Shown: positions 32,281-42,209, counted from the first letter of the stretch. The stretch is 64,000 nucleotides of DNA from Usitatibacter sp964403515 (GCA_964403515.1 CAYOGL010000003.1:62001-126000); one strand, 5' to 3'. Translations and numbers: made by a program. Notes: generated from the sequence alone by a model not told the origin.

Positions 32281-35200
32281 ATGGAACAAGCGCAAGAGCT
32301 CAAATTCGTCGCGGGGATCGGCGCGTCCGCCGGCGGCCTCGAGTCGCTGGAGCGGTTCTTCCGCGCGGTGCCCGTCGACTCGGGCGTCGCCTACGTCGTG
32401 GTGCAGCACCTGTCGGCCGACCACCGCAGCCTCATGGAGGAGCTGCTCGGCCGCTTCACGCGCCTGCCGGTCTCCGATGCGATCGACGGCCAGGCGCTGC
32501 TCCCGGACCACGTCTACCTGCTCTCGCCCGGCAAGGAGCTCGAGCTGCGCGGCAACCGCTTCGCGATCTTCGATCGCGATCCGGAGCGCGCGCTCGCGTT
32601 CCCGATCGACCGCTTCCTCAATTCGCTCGCCGAGCAGCACGGCCCGCGCTCGATCGCGGTGATCCTCTCGGGCAGCGGCTCCGACGGCTCGCGCGGGGTG
32701 CGCCGCGTGCACGCCGAGGGCGGGCTCGTGCTCGTGGAGGATCCGCAGCTCGCGGCCTTCGACGGCATGCCGCTCGCGGCGATCGACACCGGCATCGTCG
32801 ACGCGGTGCTCGGCGCCGACGGGCTCGCGCGCGCGCTCGTCGACCACGTGAGCAGCGGCGAGATGCCCGCCGGCGACGAGGCCCAGGCGATCGAGGCGAT
32901 CATCGCGCTCATGAAGGAGCGCCTCACCGCGAATTTCGACGACTACAAGCGCAGCACCATCTATCGCCGCGTCCTGCGCCGGGCACGCATGAGCAGCGCC
33001 CCCGACATCGAGTCGTACGCGCGCCTGCTCGAGAAGGATGGCGCCGAGCTGAGCGCCCTTCAGTTCGACCTGCTGATCGGGGTCACGGCGTTCTTCCGCG
33101 ACGCGACCTGGTTCGCCGCGCTCGAAAGCGAGGTCGACGCGATGGTGCGCAGCCCGGTCGAGCCGGCGCGCGAGCTGCGCGTGTGGGTCGCGGGCTGCGC
33201 GACCGGCGAGGAGGCGTACTCGCTCGCGATGCTCTTCGACGAGGCGATCCGGCGGGCGGGCAGCAGCCGGCTGTTCAAGGTCTTCGCCACCGACGTGCAC
33301 ACCGGGGCGCTCAAGATCGCGAGCGCGGGCGTCTACGCGCCCGATCGCATGAAGGACGTGAGCGAGGAGCGGCTCGCCCGGTACTTCACGCGCCGCGCCG
33401 ACGGCCATTACCAGGTCTCCTCCGAGCTGCGCCACCGGCTGGTCTTCACGGAGCACGACGTGCTGACCGACACCCCGTTCACCAACCTCGACCTCGTGAG
33501 CTGCCGCAACATGCTCATCTACCTCGGGCCGCAGGCGCAACGCCGCGCGCTCGCGAGCCTGTCGTACGGGCTGCGCGTCGGCGCGATCCTCTTCCTCGGC
33601 TCGAGCGAGACGCTGGGCGAGATGGCGCCGCACTTCGACGTGGTGAACGAGACCGGGAAGATCTTCCGCAAGCGCGTGCATTCGCGCGCCATGCACCGGC
33701 CGGAGGTCGGCGTGCGCGCCGGCCGGCGCGGGCTGGGGCCGGTCGAGCCGGGCCGCGGCGAGAACAAGCTGCTGCCGCTCTACGACGCGCTGCTCGACCG
33801 CTTCATGCCCGCCGCGTTCCTGGTGAGCGAGCAGCGCACGCTCATCGACTCGTACAACGGCGCGGAGAAGCTGCTGCAGGTCGCCGCGCGGCGCCCCAGC
33901 TCCGATTTCCTCGACATGCTGCCGCCCACCGTGCGGGCGCCGCTCGCGGCCGCGCTCGCCCGCGCCCAGCGCGAGCCCGGCCCGATCGCCTACTCGGACA
34001 TCGTGTGGACGCGCCCGGACGGCACGCAGTCGAGCTTCACGCTCACCGCCGAACGCCTTCTCGTGCGCAACAGCGGCCCCGCTTACCTGCTCTCGCTCTC
34101 GAACGAGCGGGCCGAGGAGGTCGAGGCGCCGCGCGCGCAGGAGATCACGGACGGCAGCCGGCTCACCGATCTCGAGGCCGAGCTGTCGCAGGCGCGGCAC
34201 AGCCTGCAGTCGACGGTGGAGGAGCTCGAGGCGAGCAACGAGGAGCTGCAGGCGACGAACGAGGAGCTGGTCGCCGCCAACGAGGAGCTGCAGAGCGTGA
34301 ACGAGGAGCTCCACAGCGTGAACGAGGAGCTGCACACCGTGAACGCCGAGCACCAGCTCAAGATCGCGGAGCTCACCGAGCTCAACCGCGACATCAGCCA
34401 CCTGCTCGAGAGCATCGACGTCGCGACGATCTACCTCGACCGCGACCTCAAGATCCGCAAGTACACGCCGCGCGCGAGCGGCATCTTCGGGCTGGTCGAG
34501 CACGACGTGGGGCGCCTGCTCGAGAGCTTCAACCACCAGCTCATGTACCCGTCGCTCATGGCCGACGTGAAGTCGGTGCGCGACGGCGGCCCGCGCGTCG
34601 AGAAGGAAGTGAGCAGCCGCGACGGCCACTGGTATTTCGTGCGCCTGCTGCCCTACCGCATCGGCGGCGACATCCAGGGCGTCGTGGTGACGCTCACCGA
34701 CGCGACCGCGCTCGCCGCGGCGAAGGTGCGCGCGCGCCAGCTCTCGTCGATCGTCGACTCGGTCGGCGACGCGATCATCGGCCTTTCGCTCGAGGGCACG
34801 ATCCTCACCTGGAACGATGCCGCGGCGCGCCTCTACGGCTACGGCGCGCTCGAGGTGACCGGGCGCAACATCGAGATCCTCGTGCCCGAGGCCGAGCGCC
34901 CGGCCATGCAGCAGCTGCTGCGCAGGGTGGCCGAGGGCGAGGACGTGATCAATTCGCCCGCCGTGCGCGTGGCCAAGAACGGGCAGGTCCTCGACATCGC
35001 GAACACGATGTCGCAGGTGCGCGACGCCATGGGCGTCGTGGCGGGCATCGCCACCATCGACCGCGACATCCGCGAGCAGAAGGGCCTCGAGCGGCGCATC
35101 CGCGAGAGCGAGCGGCGCTACGAGGACCTCTACAACAACGCGCCCGACATGTACCTGTCGATCGAGATCCCGACCGACCGCATCATGGAGTTCAACGAGA

Positions 35201-36642
35201 CGTTCCTGCGCGTGACCGGGTTCTCGCGCGAGCAGGGGCGGCACATGCACGCGCTCGACCTGTATCCCGCCGAGGCGCAGGAGGTCGCGCGCAATTGCCT
35301 CGCGCGGCTGCGGGACGGCAAGCCGGTGAACGACGTGGCGCTGCAGGTCAAGCGCCGCAGCGAGCCGCCGCTCGACGTGACCCTGAGCGCGACCGCGATC
35401 CTCGACCACGCGGGACGCGTCGTGGGCTCCCGCTGGGTGATGCGCGACGTCTCCGAGCGGCGCCAGGCCGAGCGCGAGCTCGCCGAAGCCTCGCGCATGC
35501 GCGAGCAGTTCCTCGCGATGGTGTCCCACGAGCTGCGCACGCCGCTGCACGCGATCAACGCGGCGCTGCGGATCATCGACTCGGACAACGTGGACGAGAC
35601 CCATCGCCGCCGCTCCGAGATCGTGATGCGCCGCCAGACGCGCCAGATGATCCGCCTGGTCGACGACCTGCTCGACGTGTCGCGCATCATCCACGGCAAG
35701 CTGCAGCTCGAGCGGCTGCCGCTCGACGTGAGCGAGGTCGCGCGCGCCGCGGCCGATGCGCTCGCGCCCGCGTTCCACGAGAAAGGCGTCACGCTCGTCA
35801 CCGAGGGCATGGAGTACGCGCTGCCGATGTTCGGCGATGCCACGCGCCTCACGCAGGTCATCACCAACGTGCTGCACAACGCGCTGCGCTACACGCCCGA
35901 AGGCCGCCGCGTGCAACTGAGCTGCGAGAGCGACGGCGACGTCGCGCAGATCGTCGTGCGCGACGAGGGCCGCGGCATCCGCACCGAGGACCTCACCAAC
36001 ATCTTCGGCATGTTCAGCCAGTCGCGACAGGGGCTCGCCCGCACCGAGGGCGGGCTCGGGCTCGGGCTCACGATCGCCGAGCGCATCGTCACGTCCCACG
36101 GCGGAACGATCCACGCCCACAGCGACGGCGTCGGCAAGGGCGCGCGCTTCACGATCCGGCTGCCGCTCGATGCGCGCGCGAGCGTGACCCCGCGCGGCGA
36201 AGCGCTGGCCGACGGGCCGTTGTCGATCGTCGTCGTGGAGGACCAGGACGACGCGCGCGAGATCCTCGAGACGCTGCTGCACCTCGAGGGGCACGACGTC
36301 ATCAGCGCGCGCGACGGCGCCGAGGGGCTCGCGCTGATCCTCGAGCGGCGCCCGGAGGTGGGACTGCTCGACATCGGCCTGCCGCACATGAACGGCTACG
36401 ATCTCGCGGTCGAGATCCGCCGCCAGCTCGGCGACGGCATCAAGCTCATCGCGATGTCGGGCTACGGCCAGGTCGACGACGTGCGCAAGGCCGAGGCCTC
36501 GGGGTTCGACCGGCACCTCACCAAGCCGGTCGATCCGCAGCGCCTCGCGCTCGCGTTGCGCGAGCTGGGCGCGCACGACGTGCCGCGCGCGGCGGCCTCG
36601 AGCGCGAACGGGACCGGAAGCGTCAGCCAGTCCCTCGCCTAG
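32281..36642 (+). CDS. CheB-CheR-PAS-histidine kinase-receiver hybrid protein
   Basis: 1453 residues from ATG 32281 (GGGGAAA upstream; ATG 32269 also possible). Order: CheB methylesterase-like domain (GASAGG near 14 with the active Ser, VVVQHLS, LSGSGSDGSRG), CheR methyltransferase (TAFFRD, VAGCATGEEAYSL near 303, FATDVHTGALKIA), a long coiled coil of NEEL repeats near 650-690, three PAS-type segments (about 705-820, 825-935, 950-1065), HisKA H-box MVSHELRTPLHAI near 1080, HATPase (LHNALRYTPEG, GLGLGLTIAERI) and a receiver (VVVEDQDDARE, phospho-Asp in LLDIGLPHMNG near 1365, TKPVDP). No MCP or other chemotaxis genes are near, so it probably serves stress or surface signalling rather than flagella. 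Confidence 0.93.
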   Translation: MEQAQELKFVAGIGASAGGLESLERFFRAVPVDSGVAYVVVQHLSADHRSLMEELLGRFTRLPVSDAIDGQALLPDHVYLLSPGKELELRGNRFAIFDRDPERALAFPIDRFLNSLAEQHGPRSIAVILSGSGSDGSRGVRRVHAEGGLVLVEDPQLAAFDGMPLAAIDTGIVDAVLGADGLARALVDHVSSGEMPAGDEAQAIEAIIALMKERLTANFDDYKRSTIYRRVLRRARMSSAPDIESYARLLEKDGAELSALQFDLLIGVTAFFRDATWFAALESEVDAMVRSPVEPARELRVWVAGCATGEEAYSLAMLFDEAIRRAGSSRLFKVFATDVHTGALKIASAGVYAPDRMKDVSEERLARYFTRRADGHYQVSSELRHRLVFTEHDVLTDTPFTNLDLVSCRNMLIYLGPQAQRRALASLSYGLRVGAILFLGSSETLGEMAPHFDVVNETGKIFRKRVHSRAMHRPEVGVRAGRRGLGPVEPGRGENKLLPLYDALLDRFMPAAFLVSEQRTLIDSYNGAEKLLQVAARRPSSDFLDMLPPTVRAPLAAALARAQREPGPIAYSDIVWTRPDGTQSSFTLTAERLLVRNSGPAYLLSLSNERAEEVEAPRAQEITDGSRLTDLEAELSQARHSLQSTVEELEASNEELQATNEELVAANEELQSVNEELHSVNEELHTVNAEHQLKIAELTELNRDISHLLESIDVATIYLDRDLKIRKYTPRASGIFGLVEHDVGRLLESFNHQLMYPSLMADVKSVRDGGPRVEKEVSSRDGHWYFVRLLPYRIGGDIQGVVVTLTDATALAAAKVRARQLSSIVDSVGDAIIGLSLEGTILTWNDAAARLYGYGALEVTGRNIEILVPEAERPAMQQLLRRVAEGEDVINSPAVRVAKNGQVLDIANTMSQVRDAMGVVAGIATIDRDIREQKGLERRIRESERRYEDLYNNAPDMYLSIEIPTDRIMEFNETFLRVTGFSREQGRHMHALDLYPAEAQEVARNCLARLRDGKPVNDVALQVKRRSEPPLDVTLSATAILDHAGRVVGSRWVMRDVSERRQAERELAEASRMREQFLAMVSHELRTPLHAINAALRIIDSDNVDETHRRRSEIVMRRQTRQMIRLVDDLLDVSRIIHGKLQLERLPLDVSEVARAAADALAPAFHEKGVTLVTEGMEYALPMFGDATRLTQVITNVLHNALRYTPEGRRVQLSCESDGDVAQIVVRDEGRGIRTEDLTNIFGMFSQSRQGLARTEGGLGLGLTIAERIVTSHGGTIHAHSDGVGKGARFTIRLPLDARASVTPRGEALADGPLSIVVVEDQDDAREILETLLHLEGHDVISARDGAEGLALILERRPEVGLLDIGLPHMNGYDLAVEIRRQLGDGIKLIAMSGYGQVDDVRKAEASGFDRHLTKPVDPQRLALALRELGAHDVPRAAASSANGTGSVSQSLA

Positions 36643-36700
36643 CGGCGCTCGCGGCGGCGCAGGGCGGGAATGTCCGTGCCCGGGCGCTGTTCACGCCGGG

Positions 36701-37201
36701 ATGAGATCCGCGCTTCGAGACCTCGCCGGCCTGCTTCTTTCGCCGGTCGCGCTCGCGCTCGTCGTGGGCGCCTGCGCATCGCTCGGCCCGGGGCCGCGAC
36801 CGGGCGCGGCGACCGACGAGCAGGTGCGCGCGACGCTGGGCCGCCCGGCCCTGGAATTTCCCGAGGCGGGCGGCCGCGAGCTGGTCTATCCGCGCGGCCC
36901 GCTCGGCACCGAGACGTTCGCGGTCCATGTCGCGACCGACGGCCGCGTGCGCTCGGTCGACCAGGTCCTCGACGACGCGCATTTCCGCGCCATCGGCGAG
37001 GGCATGTCCGAGGACGCGATCCTGCGCAGGATCGGACCGCCCGGGGACACGATGCGGTTCCGCTCCGGGAACTACGCGTGGATCTACCGCTTCGTCGACA
37101 GCTGGGGTTACCTGTCGGAATTCTCGGTGACGTTCGGGCCGGACCGCACCGTCGTCAGCAAGACCTCCGAGCGCGTGGAGTACGGCACCGACGGCCACTA
37201 G
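36701..37201 (+). CDS. BamE/SmpA-like outer-membrane lipoprotein
   Basis: 166 residues. The N-terminus has a lipobox ending VVGAC (Cys near 25), predicting lipidation. The mature part carries two short repeats of the SmpA/OmlA type: EQVRATLGRPALEF near 40 and MSEDAILRRIGPPGDTMRF near 100, followed by WIYRFVDSWGYLSEFSVTF. BamE proteins assist outer-membrane assembly, but many paralogues are of unknown role. It stands alone, 58 bases after the hybrid kinase. Confidence 0.8.
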   Translation: MRSALRDLAGLLLSPVALALVVGACASLGPGPRPGAATDEQVRATLGRPALEFPEAGGRELVYPRGPLGTETFAVHVATDGRVRSVDQVLDDAHFRAIGEGMSEDAILRRIGPPGDTMRFRSGNYAWIYRFVDSWGYLSEFSVTFGPDRTVVSKTSERVEYGTDGH

Positions 37202-37348
37202 CGGCGCGCGACACGCTCGCCGTGCCAGCACGGGGCGGTAAGAATTACCGCGACTTAAGCGGCTGCCGGCCCTCGAAAATATTCGCGCATAACCCGCGTT
37301 AACCGGCGTAGGCTGGTCTTCCCCACGCTTCTTCCCCAGGAGGCCGCC

Positions 37349-39763
37349 ATGATCCGTGAGCTTCGCGAAGCCGATGTGACGACGGACGTGCAGGAGACGA
37401 CGTTCTCGATCGACGTGCTGGGGAGGTACATCTGCAGCACCTGGGACGAGGCGGTGTCCAACGGCGGCCTCGCGCCCGACGTGGTCGTGATCGGCGCGGG
37501 CATGTTCGGCGCGTACTTCGCCGAGAAGATGTACCGCGACTCCAACCTGCGCGTGCTCGTGCTCGACGCCGGCCGCTTCCTCGTCTCGCAGCACGTGCAG
37601 AACCTGCCGCGCATCGGGCTGAACGTGCCGGGCGCGCGCGCCGTCGCGCTGAACGCGCAGGATCCGCCGCTCGGCGATCGCGTGCACGAGCGCGTGTGGG
37701 GCTGGCCGTGGCGCAGCGACGTCGCGTTCCCGGGGCTCGCGTACTGCATCGGTGGCCGCTCCTTGTATTGGGGCGGCTGGTCTCCGCGCCTCACGGATGC
37801 CGACCTCGCGGCGTGGCCCGCGGACGTCGCGGCCTACCTGCGCGCGAGCTACGAGGCCACCGAGCGCGAGACCGGCGTCTTCGACAAGACCGACTACATC
37901 ACCGGACCGCTCTTCGAGGCGTTGCGCGCGAGATTCCAGGCCGCCGCGCCGCGCGTGGCCACCGTGGACGCGATCGAGGACGCGCCGCTCGCAGTCCAGG
38001 CCGCCGCGCCCGCCTCGGGACTCTTCAGCTTCGACAAGTACAGCAGCGTGCCCATCCTCGCCGAGGCGATCCGCGAGGACACCGCGGTCGAGGACTGGCG
38101 CCGGCGGCTCTTCCTCGTGCCGCGCGTGAACGTCGTGCGCCTCGAGACCGCGAACGGCGCGGTCAGCGGCATCACCGCGTACGTGAACGGCGTGCAGAAG
38201 ACGCTGCCGATCGATCCGGCGTGCGCGGTGGTGCTCGCCGCGGGCACCATCGAGTCGACGCGGCTCGCGCTCGAGTCGTTTCCCACGCCCGCCATGGGAC
38301 ACAACCTCATGGCGCACCTGCGCAGCAACACGACGGTGCGCATCCACCGCTCGGCGTTCGACCCGGGGCTGCCGCAGCGCCTCGAGGCCGCCGCCCTGCT
38401 CGTGCGCGGCTCGACGGGCGCGGGGCGCTATCACCTCCAGGTCACCGCGGCATGCGTGATGGGCTCGAACCCGGAGACGTACATGTTCGGGATGGTGCCC
38501 GACATCGACCTGCTCGACCGCATGCTCGCCGCGCAGGGCGGCGACTGGATCGTCGTCACGCTGCGCGGCATCGGGGAGATGAAGGGCCAGACCGACGCCT
38601 CGGTCGCGAAGGTGAACGGCCAGGCGCCGAGCTGGATCGACCTGAGCGACCAGGCGGATCCGTTCGCGGCGCGGCGGGCGTGGGTGAACCTCGCGACCTC
38701 GGGTGCCGAGGCCGCGCTCTGGGACGCGATGGACGGCGCCGCACTCGAGCTCGCGCAGCGCATCGCCGGCACGCCGGACAAGATCGAGTACTTCTACAAC
38801 CGGGACGGCAGCCTGAACGCGCCGGGCGCCGCGTGGCACGCCGAGCCGCCGCCGAAGAGCGCGAGCAACGATCGCAACGATCCGGCCAACAAGGTGCGCG
38901 ACGGCCTCGGCACGACGCACCACGAGGCGGGCACGCTGTGGATGGGCAGCGATCCGTCGAGCTCCGTCACGGACCTGCACGGGCGCTTCCACCACATCGC
39001 GAACGCGTACGCGGTAGGGCCCGCGGTCTTTCCCACGCTCGGCTCGGCCAATCCTTCGCTCACCGCGCTCACGCTCGCGCGCCGCACGGTGGAGGCGGTG
39101 CTCGATGCCAAGGCGCCGCTCGCGGACGGATTCCGCCGCCTCGGCAACGGCGGCCTGCGCGGATGGAAGATGGCGGGCTCGGGATCCTTCATCGAGCTCG
39201 GCGGCGGCATCCTTGAATCGGTGGACGGCATCGGCCTGCTGTGGTTCACCGAGGAGCAGTTCTCCGACTTCGTGTTGCGGCTCGAATGGCGCGCCTCCGC
39301 GCGCGGCGACAACTCGGGCGTGTTCCTGCGCGTGCCGCCGCTCGGGGACGCGAATCCCGCCACCGACTGGCAGCCGGCGGTGAACGAGGGCTACGAGGTC
39401 CAGATCGACGACACGGGCAAGAATCCGGACACCAACCCGCCGACGTTCGGCGACATGCTGCACATCACGGGCTCGATCTACACGCTCGCGAAGGCTTCGA
39501 CGCTCGCCTCGAAGCCCGTGGGCCAGTGGAACCTCTACGAGATCCGCGCGCAGGGTCGCGAGATCGCGGTGACGTTGAACGGGCAGCTGGTGAGCCGGCT
39601 CACGAATGCGGACCGGCGCTTGCAGGGCTACATCGGATTGCAGAACCACCATCCCGGCTCGCGCGTGCAGTTCCGCAACCTCGAGATCATGCCGATCGCC
39701 CAGCCGCAGGCACCGCCCGCCGCAGGCACGCGCGCCGGTCGCGCGCCGATCCCGGCGCTCTAG
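37349..39763 (+). CDS. GMC oxidoreductase fused to a 3-keto-disaccharide hydrolase (DUF1080) domain
   Basis: 804 residues. ATG 37349 follows CCAGGAGG; no signal peptide. Residues 40-600 are a glucose-methanol-choline type flavoprotein: VVIGAGMFGAYFAEKMY (FAD site) near 48, GGRSLYWGGWSPRL near 137, VVLAAGTIESTRLALES near 296, and the C-terminal catalytic block HHEAGTLWMG near 530 with PTLGSANPSLTALTLARR. Residues 610-790 match DUF1080/3keto-disac_hyd: LLWFTEEQFSDFVLRLEW, GDNSGVFLRVP, YEVQIDDTG, WNLYEIRAQGREIAVTLNG, GYIGLQNHH. Some GMC enzymes are glucoside 3-dehydrogenases, and DUF1080 proteins cleave 3-keto-glycosides, so the fusion plausibly oxidises and then splits a glycoside. Confidence 0.85.
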   Translation: MIRELREADVTTDVQETTFSIDVLGRYICSTWDEAVSNGGLAPDVVVIGAGMFGAYFAEKMYRDSNLRVLVLDAGRFLVSQHVQNLPRIGLNVPGARAVALNAQDPPLGDRVHERVWGWPWRSDVAFPGLAYCIGGRSLYWGGWSPRLTDADLAAWPADVAAYLRASYEATERETGVFDKTDYITGPLFEALRARFQAAAPRVATVDAIEDAPLAVQAAAPASGLFSFDKYSSVPILAEAIREDTAVEDWRRRLFLVPRVNVVRLETANGAVSGITAYVNGVQKTLPIDPACAVVLAAGTIESTRLALESFPTPAMGHNLMAHLRSNTTVRIHRSAFDPGLPQRLEAAALLVRGSTGAGRYHLQVTAACVMGSNPETYMFGMVPDIDLLDRMLAAQGGDWIVVTLRGIGEMKGQTDASVAKVNGQAPSWIDLSDQADPFAARRAWVNLATSGAEAALWDAMDGAALELAQRIAGTPDKIEYFYNRDGSLNAPGAAWHAEPPPKSASNDRNDPANKVRDGLGTTHHEAGTLWMGSDPSSSVTDLHGRFHHIANAYAVGPAVFPTLGSANPSLTALTLARRTVEAVLDAKAPLADGFRRLGNGGLRGWKMAGSGSFIELGGGILESVDGIGLLWFTEEQFSDFVLRLEWRASARGDNSGVFLRVPPLGDANPATDWQPAVNEGYEVQIDDTGKNPDTNPPTFGDMLHITGSIYTLAKASTLASKPVGQWNLYEIRAQGREIAVTLNGQLVSRLTNADRRLQGYIGLQNHHPGSRVQFRNLEIMPIAQPQAPPAAGTRAGRAPIPAL

Positions 39764-39793
39764 GAACGTTCCAGCGGCTCGATGGACAAGGGC

Positions 39794-39832
39794 GGGGCCG
39801 GCGATCGTGCGCCGGCCCCGTTCGTTCTTTTG
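39794..39832 (+). terminator. Rho-independent terminator
   Basis: A ten-base GC stem (GGGGCCGGCG, loop ATCGTG, CGCCGGCCCC) followed by GTTCGTTCTTTTG. It closes the GMC-DUF1080 transcript. The rest of the gap to 39996 shows nothing further I can support. Confidence 0.85.
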
Positions 39833-39996
39833 TCCCGGCGCCGACGCATTCCGGCGCGGTGACGCCACGACCGTCGCGAGAAGTGTAGTGCGCTGACTCT
39901 TCGTGGTGAGCGCCATGCAGGTGTGGCTGCGCGCGCTCGCCTCGAACTATATGAACGGGCGCGGCTCTCAAGCATTCCGCCGCGAGCGCTTTCGCC

Positions 39997-40734
39997 TTGA
40001 TCCCGCACCGCGCATTTCCGCTCATCGTCGCGCTCGGCGCATGCGGCGCCCGCGCGCAGGAGGCCGAGCCGCAGGTTCCGCTCGACGAGCCGCCGGCGTG
40101 GAAGCTGAGCGCCGGCGCCTATCGCTATCCCGACGCCGGCAACGCGTTCGACGTGAACCTTCGCAACGCTTCCTCCGTCGGCGATGCGTGGATCGGATAC
40201 TTCCGCTTTCCCGCGCGGGACGTGGACCAATGGCGCGCCGGCTGGCAGAAGGACTACGGCGAGCATGTGACAATCACGCCTTCGGCGCAGGTGGCGAGCG
40301 GCGGATTCCTCGGCGGCTCGATCCAGGCGCAAGCCGGGGATCCGTGGTTCGTCGCGGCGGCGTTCGGCCGCACGAACCTGCATCCGTACTACAACCTCAA
40401 CTTCGACCCGAACGATTCGTACACGGTGCAGGCGGGATACGACGACAAGAAGTCCGGCCACTACGCGAGCGTGCAGCTCGTGCGGGACAACCGCGAGCAT
40501 CCGGACCGGCGCCACGTGCACTTCACCTGGCGCGAGGACGTGGCGCGGCGCAATCGCCTGACGCTCGACGCGCTCTACAAGACCGGCACCCTGGACGACG
40601 GCTCGAAGGTCCGGCGCTGGGGCTTCACGGCGAGCTACGACTGGCCGCGCCTCTTCGTCGTGGTGGCCTGCGACCCGAAGAGCAATTTCTCGCCGCTGGA
40701 CCTGTGGCGATTCACGATCGGCATGCGGTTCTAG
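39997..40734 (+). CDS. Putative outer-membrane beta-barrel protein (YaiO-like layout)
   Basis: 245 residues from a TTG start; no ATG or GTG is available between the upstream in-frame stop at 39952 and the signal peptide (HRAFPLIVALGACGARAQ). The mature protein alternates aromatic strands (WKLSAGAYRYPD, DAWIGYFRFPARD, FVAAAFGRTNLHPYYN, HYASVQLVRDN, LTLDALYKTG) and ends in FTIGMRF with the terminal Phe typical of barrel proteins. A YaiO-type assignment is tentative. The next gene starts two bases after the stop. Confidence 0.7.
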   Translation: MIPHRAFPLIVALGACGARAQEAEPQVPLDEPPAWKLSAGAYRYPDAGNAFDVNLRNASSVGDAWIGYFRFPARDVDQWRAGWQKDYGEHVTITPSAQVASGGFLGGSIQAQAGDPWFVAAAFGRTNLHPYYNLNFDPNDSYTVQAGYDDKKSGHYASVQLVRDNREHPDRRHVHFTWREDVARRNRLTLDALYKTGTLDDGSKVRRWGFTASYDWPRLFVVVACDPKSNFSPLDLWRFTIGMRF

Positions 40735-40736
40735 CG

Positions 40737-42209
40737 GTGCGCGCGAAGACCGCACGCCATGCGCCGCCAGCGCCCTCGCGCGCGCTCGTGCCCACCCTCG
40801 TGTTCCTCGGCATGGTCGTCGCGATCGTGAGCAGCCTCGGCGCGCCGATGATCCCGACCATCGCCGCGGCGCACCGCGTGTCGCTCCCGGATGCGCAATG
40901 GTCGCTCACCATCACGTTGCTCGTCGGCGCGCTCGCCACGCCGACCATGGGGCGGCTGGGCGACGGGCCGCACCGGCGCGCGGTGATCCTCGCCTCGCTC
41001 GCCGGCATCACGATCGGCAACGTGCTCGCCGCGCTTCCGCTCGGATTCAAGACGCTCCTGCTCGGGCGCGCGCTGCAGGGCACCGGCATGGGGCTCACGC
41101 CGCTCGCAATGGCGGTCGCGCGCGACGTGCTCGCGGGCGAGCGGCTGCGCTCGACGGTGGCGTTGCTCTCGATCACGACCATCGCGGGCGTCGGCCTCGG
41201 CTATCCGCTCACCGGCCTCGTCGCCGACACGCTCGGGCTCGCGGGCGCGTTCTGGTTCGGCGCGCTGGTGAGCGCAGCCGCGCTCGTCTCCGCCGCGATC
41301 GTGCTGCCCCGATCCCGCGCGCGCGAGGCCCCCCGGCTGGACCTCCTCGGCGCGGTGCTGCTCGCGGCGGCGCTCTCCGTCCTGTTGCTCGCGCTGAGCC
41401 GAGGCGGGCAATGGGGCTGGACGTCCGCGCGCACGCTCACGCTCTTCCCGCTCTCGATCGCGCTCGCGATCGCGTGGGTGTGGCACGAGCTGCGCACGCC
41501 GCATCCGCTGGTCGAGCTGCGCCTCGTGCGCAACGAATCGGTGCTCGCGGCCGATGCGACCGCGGTGCTGGCCGGGATCGGCATGTACCTGCTGCTCGCG
41601 ACGATCGTGCGCTTCGTGCAGACGCCGCCCGCCGCCGGCTACGGCTTCGGCGCCTCGGTGGTGGTGGCCGGGCTCGTGCTGCTGCCGTTCTCCATGGCGA
41701 GCATCGTGTCGAGCCGCGTGGCGGCCTTCATCGCGCGCCGCCTCACCCCGGTCCTCGTGCTGCCGATCGGCTGCCTGGTCTTCGTGTTCGCGATGCTCGA
41801 GTTCGCGCTCGCGCGCTCCTCGATGCCGCACATCGTCGCCACGATGACCATCGCGGGCCTCGGCGTGGGCTGCACGTTCGCCGCGATGCCCGGGCTCATC
41901 GTGCACTCGGTGCCGGCGCACGAGACCGGCAGCGCGATGAGCTTCAACCAGGTGCTGCGCTACGTCGGCTATTCCACCGGAAGCGCGCTCAGCGCGACGA
42001 TCCTCGAGATGCACACGGCGCCGGGTGCCGCGTTGCCCGCCGATCGCGGCTACGGCGCGGTGGCGTTCGTCGGCTGCGCGCTGTGGATCGTCTCGGCGAT
42101 CGTCTCCTACGTCGTGCCGAAGCGCGGCTCGGCCTCGACCGTCGACGAGGTGCTCGCCGAGGAGAGCGTCGCGGACGCGGTTCCGGTGGACGAGGAAGGC
42201 GCGGGTTAG
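40737..42209 (+). CDS. MFS transporter, DHA2/EmrB-like
   Basis: 490 residues from GTG 40737, two bases after the previous stop; ATG 40812 would cut into the first helix. Twelve to fourteen predicted helices. The MFS A-motif region between helices 2 and 3 reads MGRLGDGPHRRAVILA, and motif C-like GVGLGYPLTGLVAD occurs near residue 150. Long loops and length fit drug:H+ antiporters of 14 helices. The substrate is unknown. The last 25 residues are acidic and cytoplasmic. Confidence 0.85.
   Translation: MRAKTARHAPPAPSRALVPTLVFLGMVVAIVSSLGAPMIPTIAAAHRVSLPDAQWSLTITLLVGALATPTMGRLGDGPHRRAVILASLAGITIGNVLAALPLGFKTLLLGRALQGTGMGLTPLAMAVARDVLAGERLRSTVALLSITTIAGVGLGYPLTGLVADTLGLAGAFWFGALVSAAALVSAAIVLPRSRAREAPRLDLLGAVLLAAALSVLLLALSRGGQWGWTSARTLTLFPLSIALAIAWVWHELRTPHPLVELRLVRNESVLAADATAVLAGIGMYLLLATIVRFVQTPPAAGYGFGASVVVAGLVLLPFSMASIVSSRVAAFIARRLTPVLVLPIGCLVFVFAMLEFALARSSMPHIVATMTIAGLGVGCTFAAMPGLIVHSVPAHETGSAMSFNQVLRYVGYSTGSALSATILEMHTAPGAALPADRGYGAVAFVGCALWIVSAIVSYVVPKRGSASTVDEVLAEESVADAVPVDEEGAG

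Noticed and set aside
29779..36576. Minus-strand open frame of 2265 codons
   Set aside because: It runs antisense to the ABC permease, both kinase genes and their domains. Its translation is Arg/Ala/His/Val low-complexity without motifs, as expected opposite GC-rich genes.
37202..37348. Possible Pho-type operator before the GMC-DUF1080 gene
   Set aside because: The gap is AT-richer and has TTCG and TTAA words, but they are not at 11-base phase and no -10 stands at the fixed distance.
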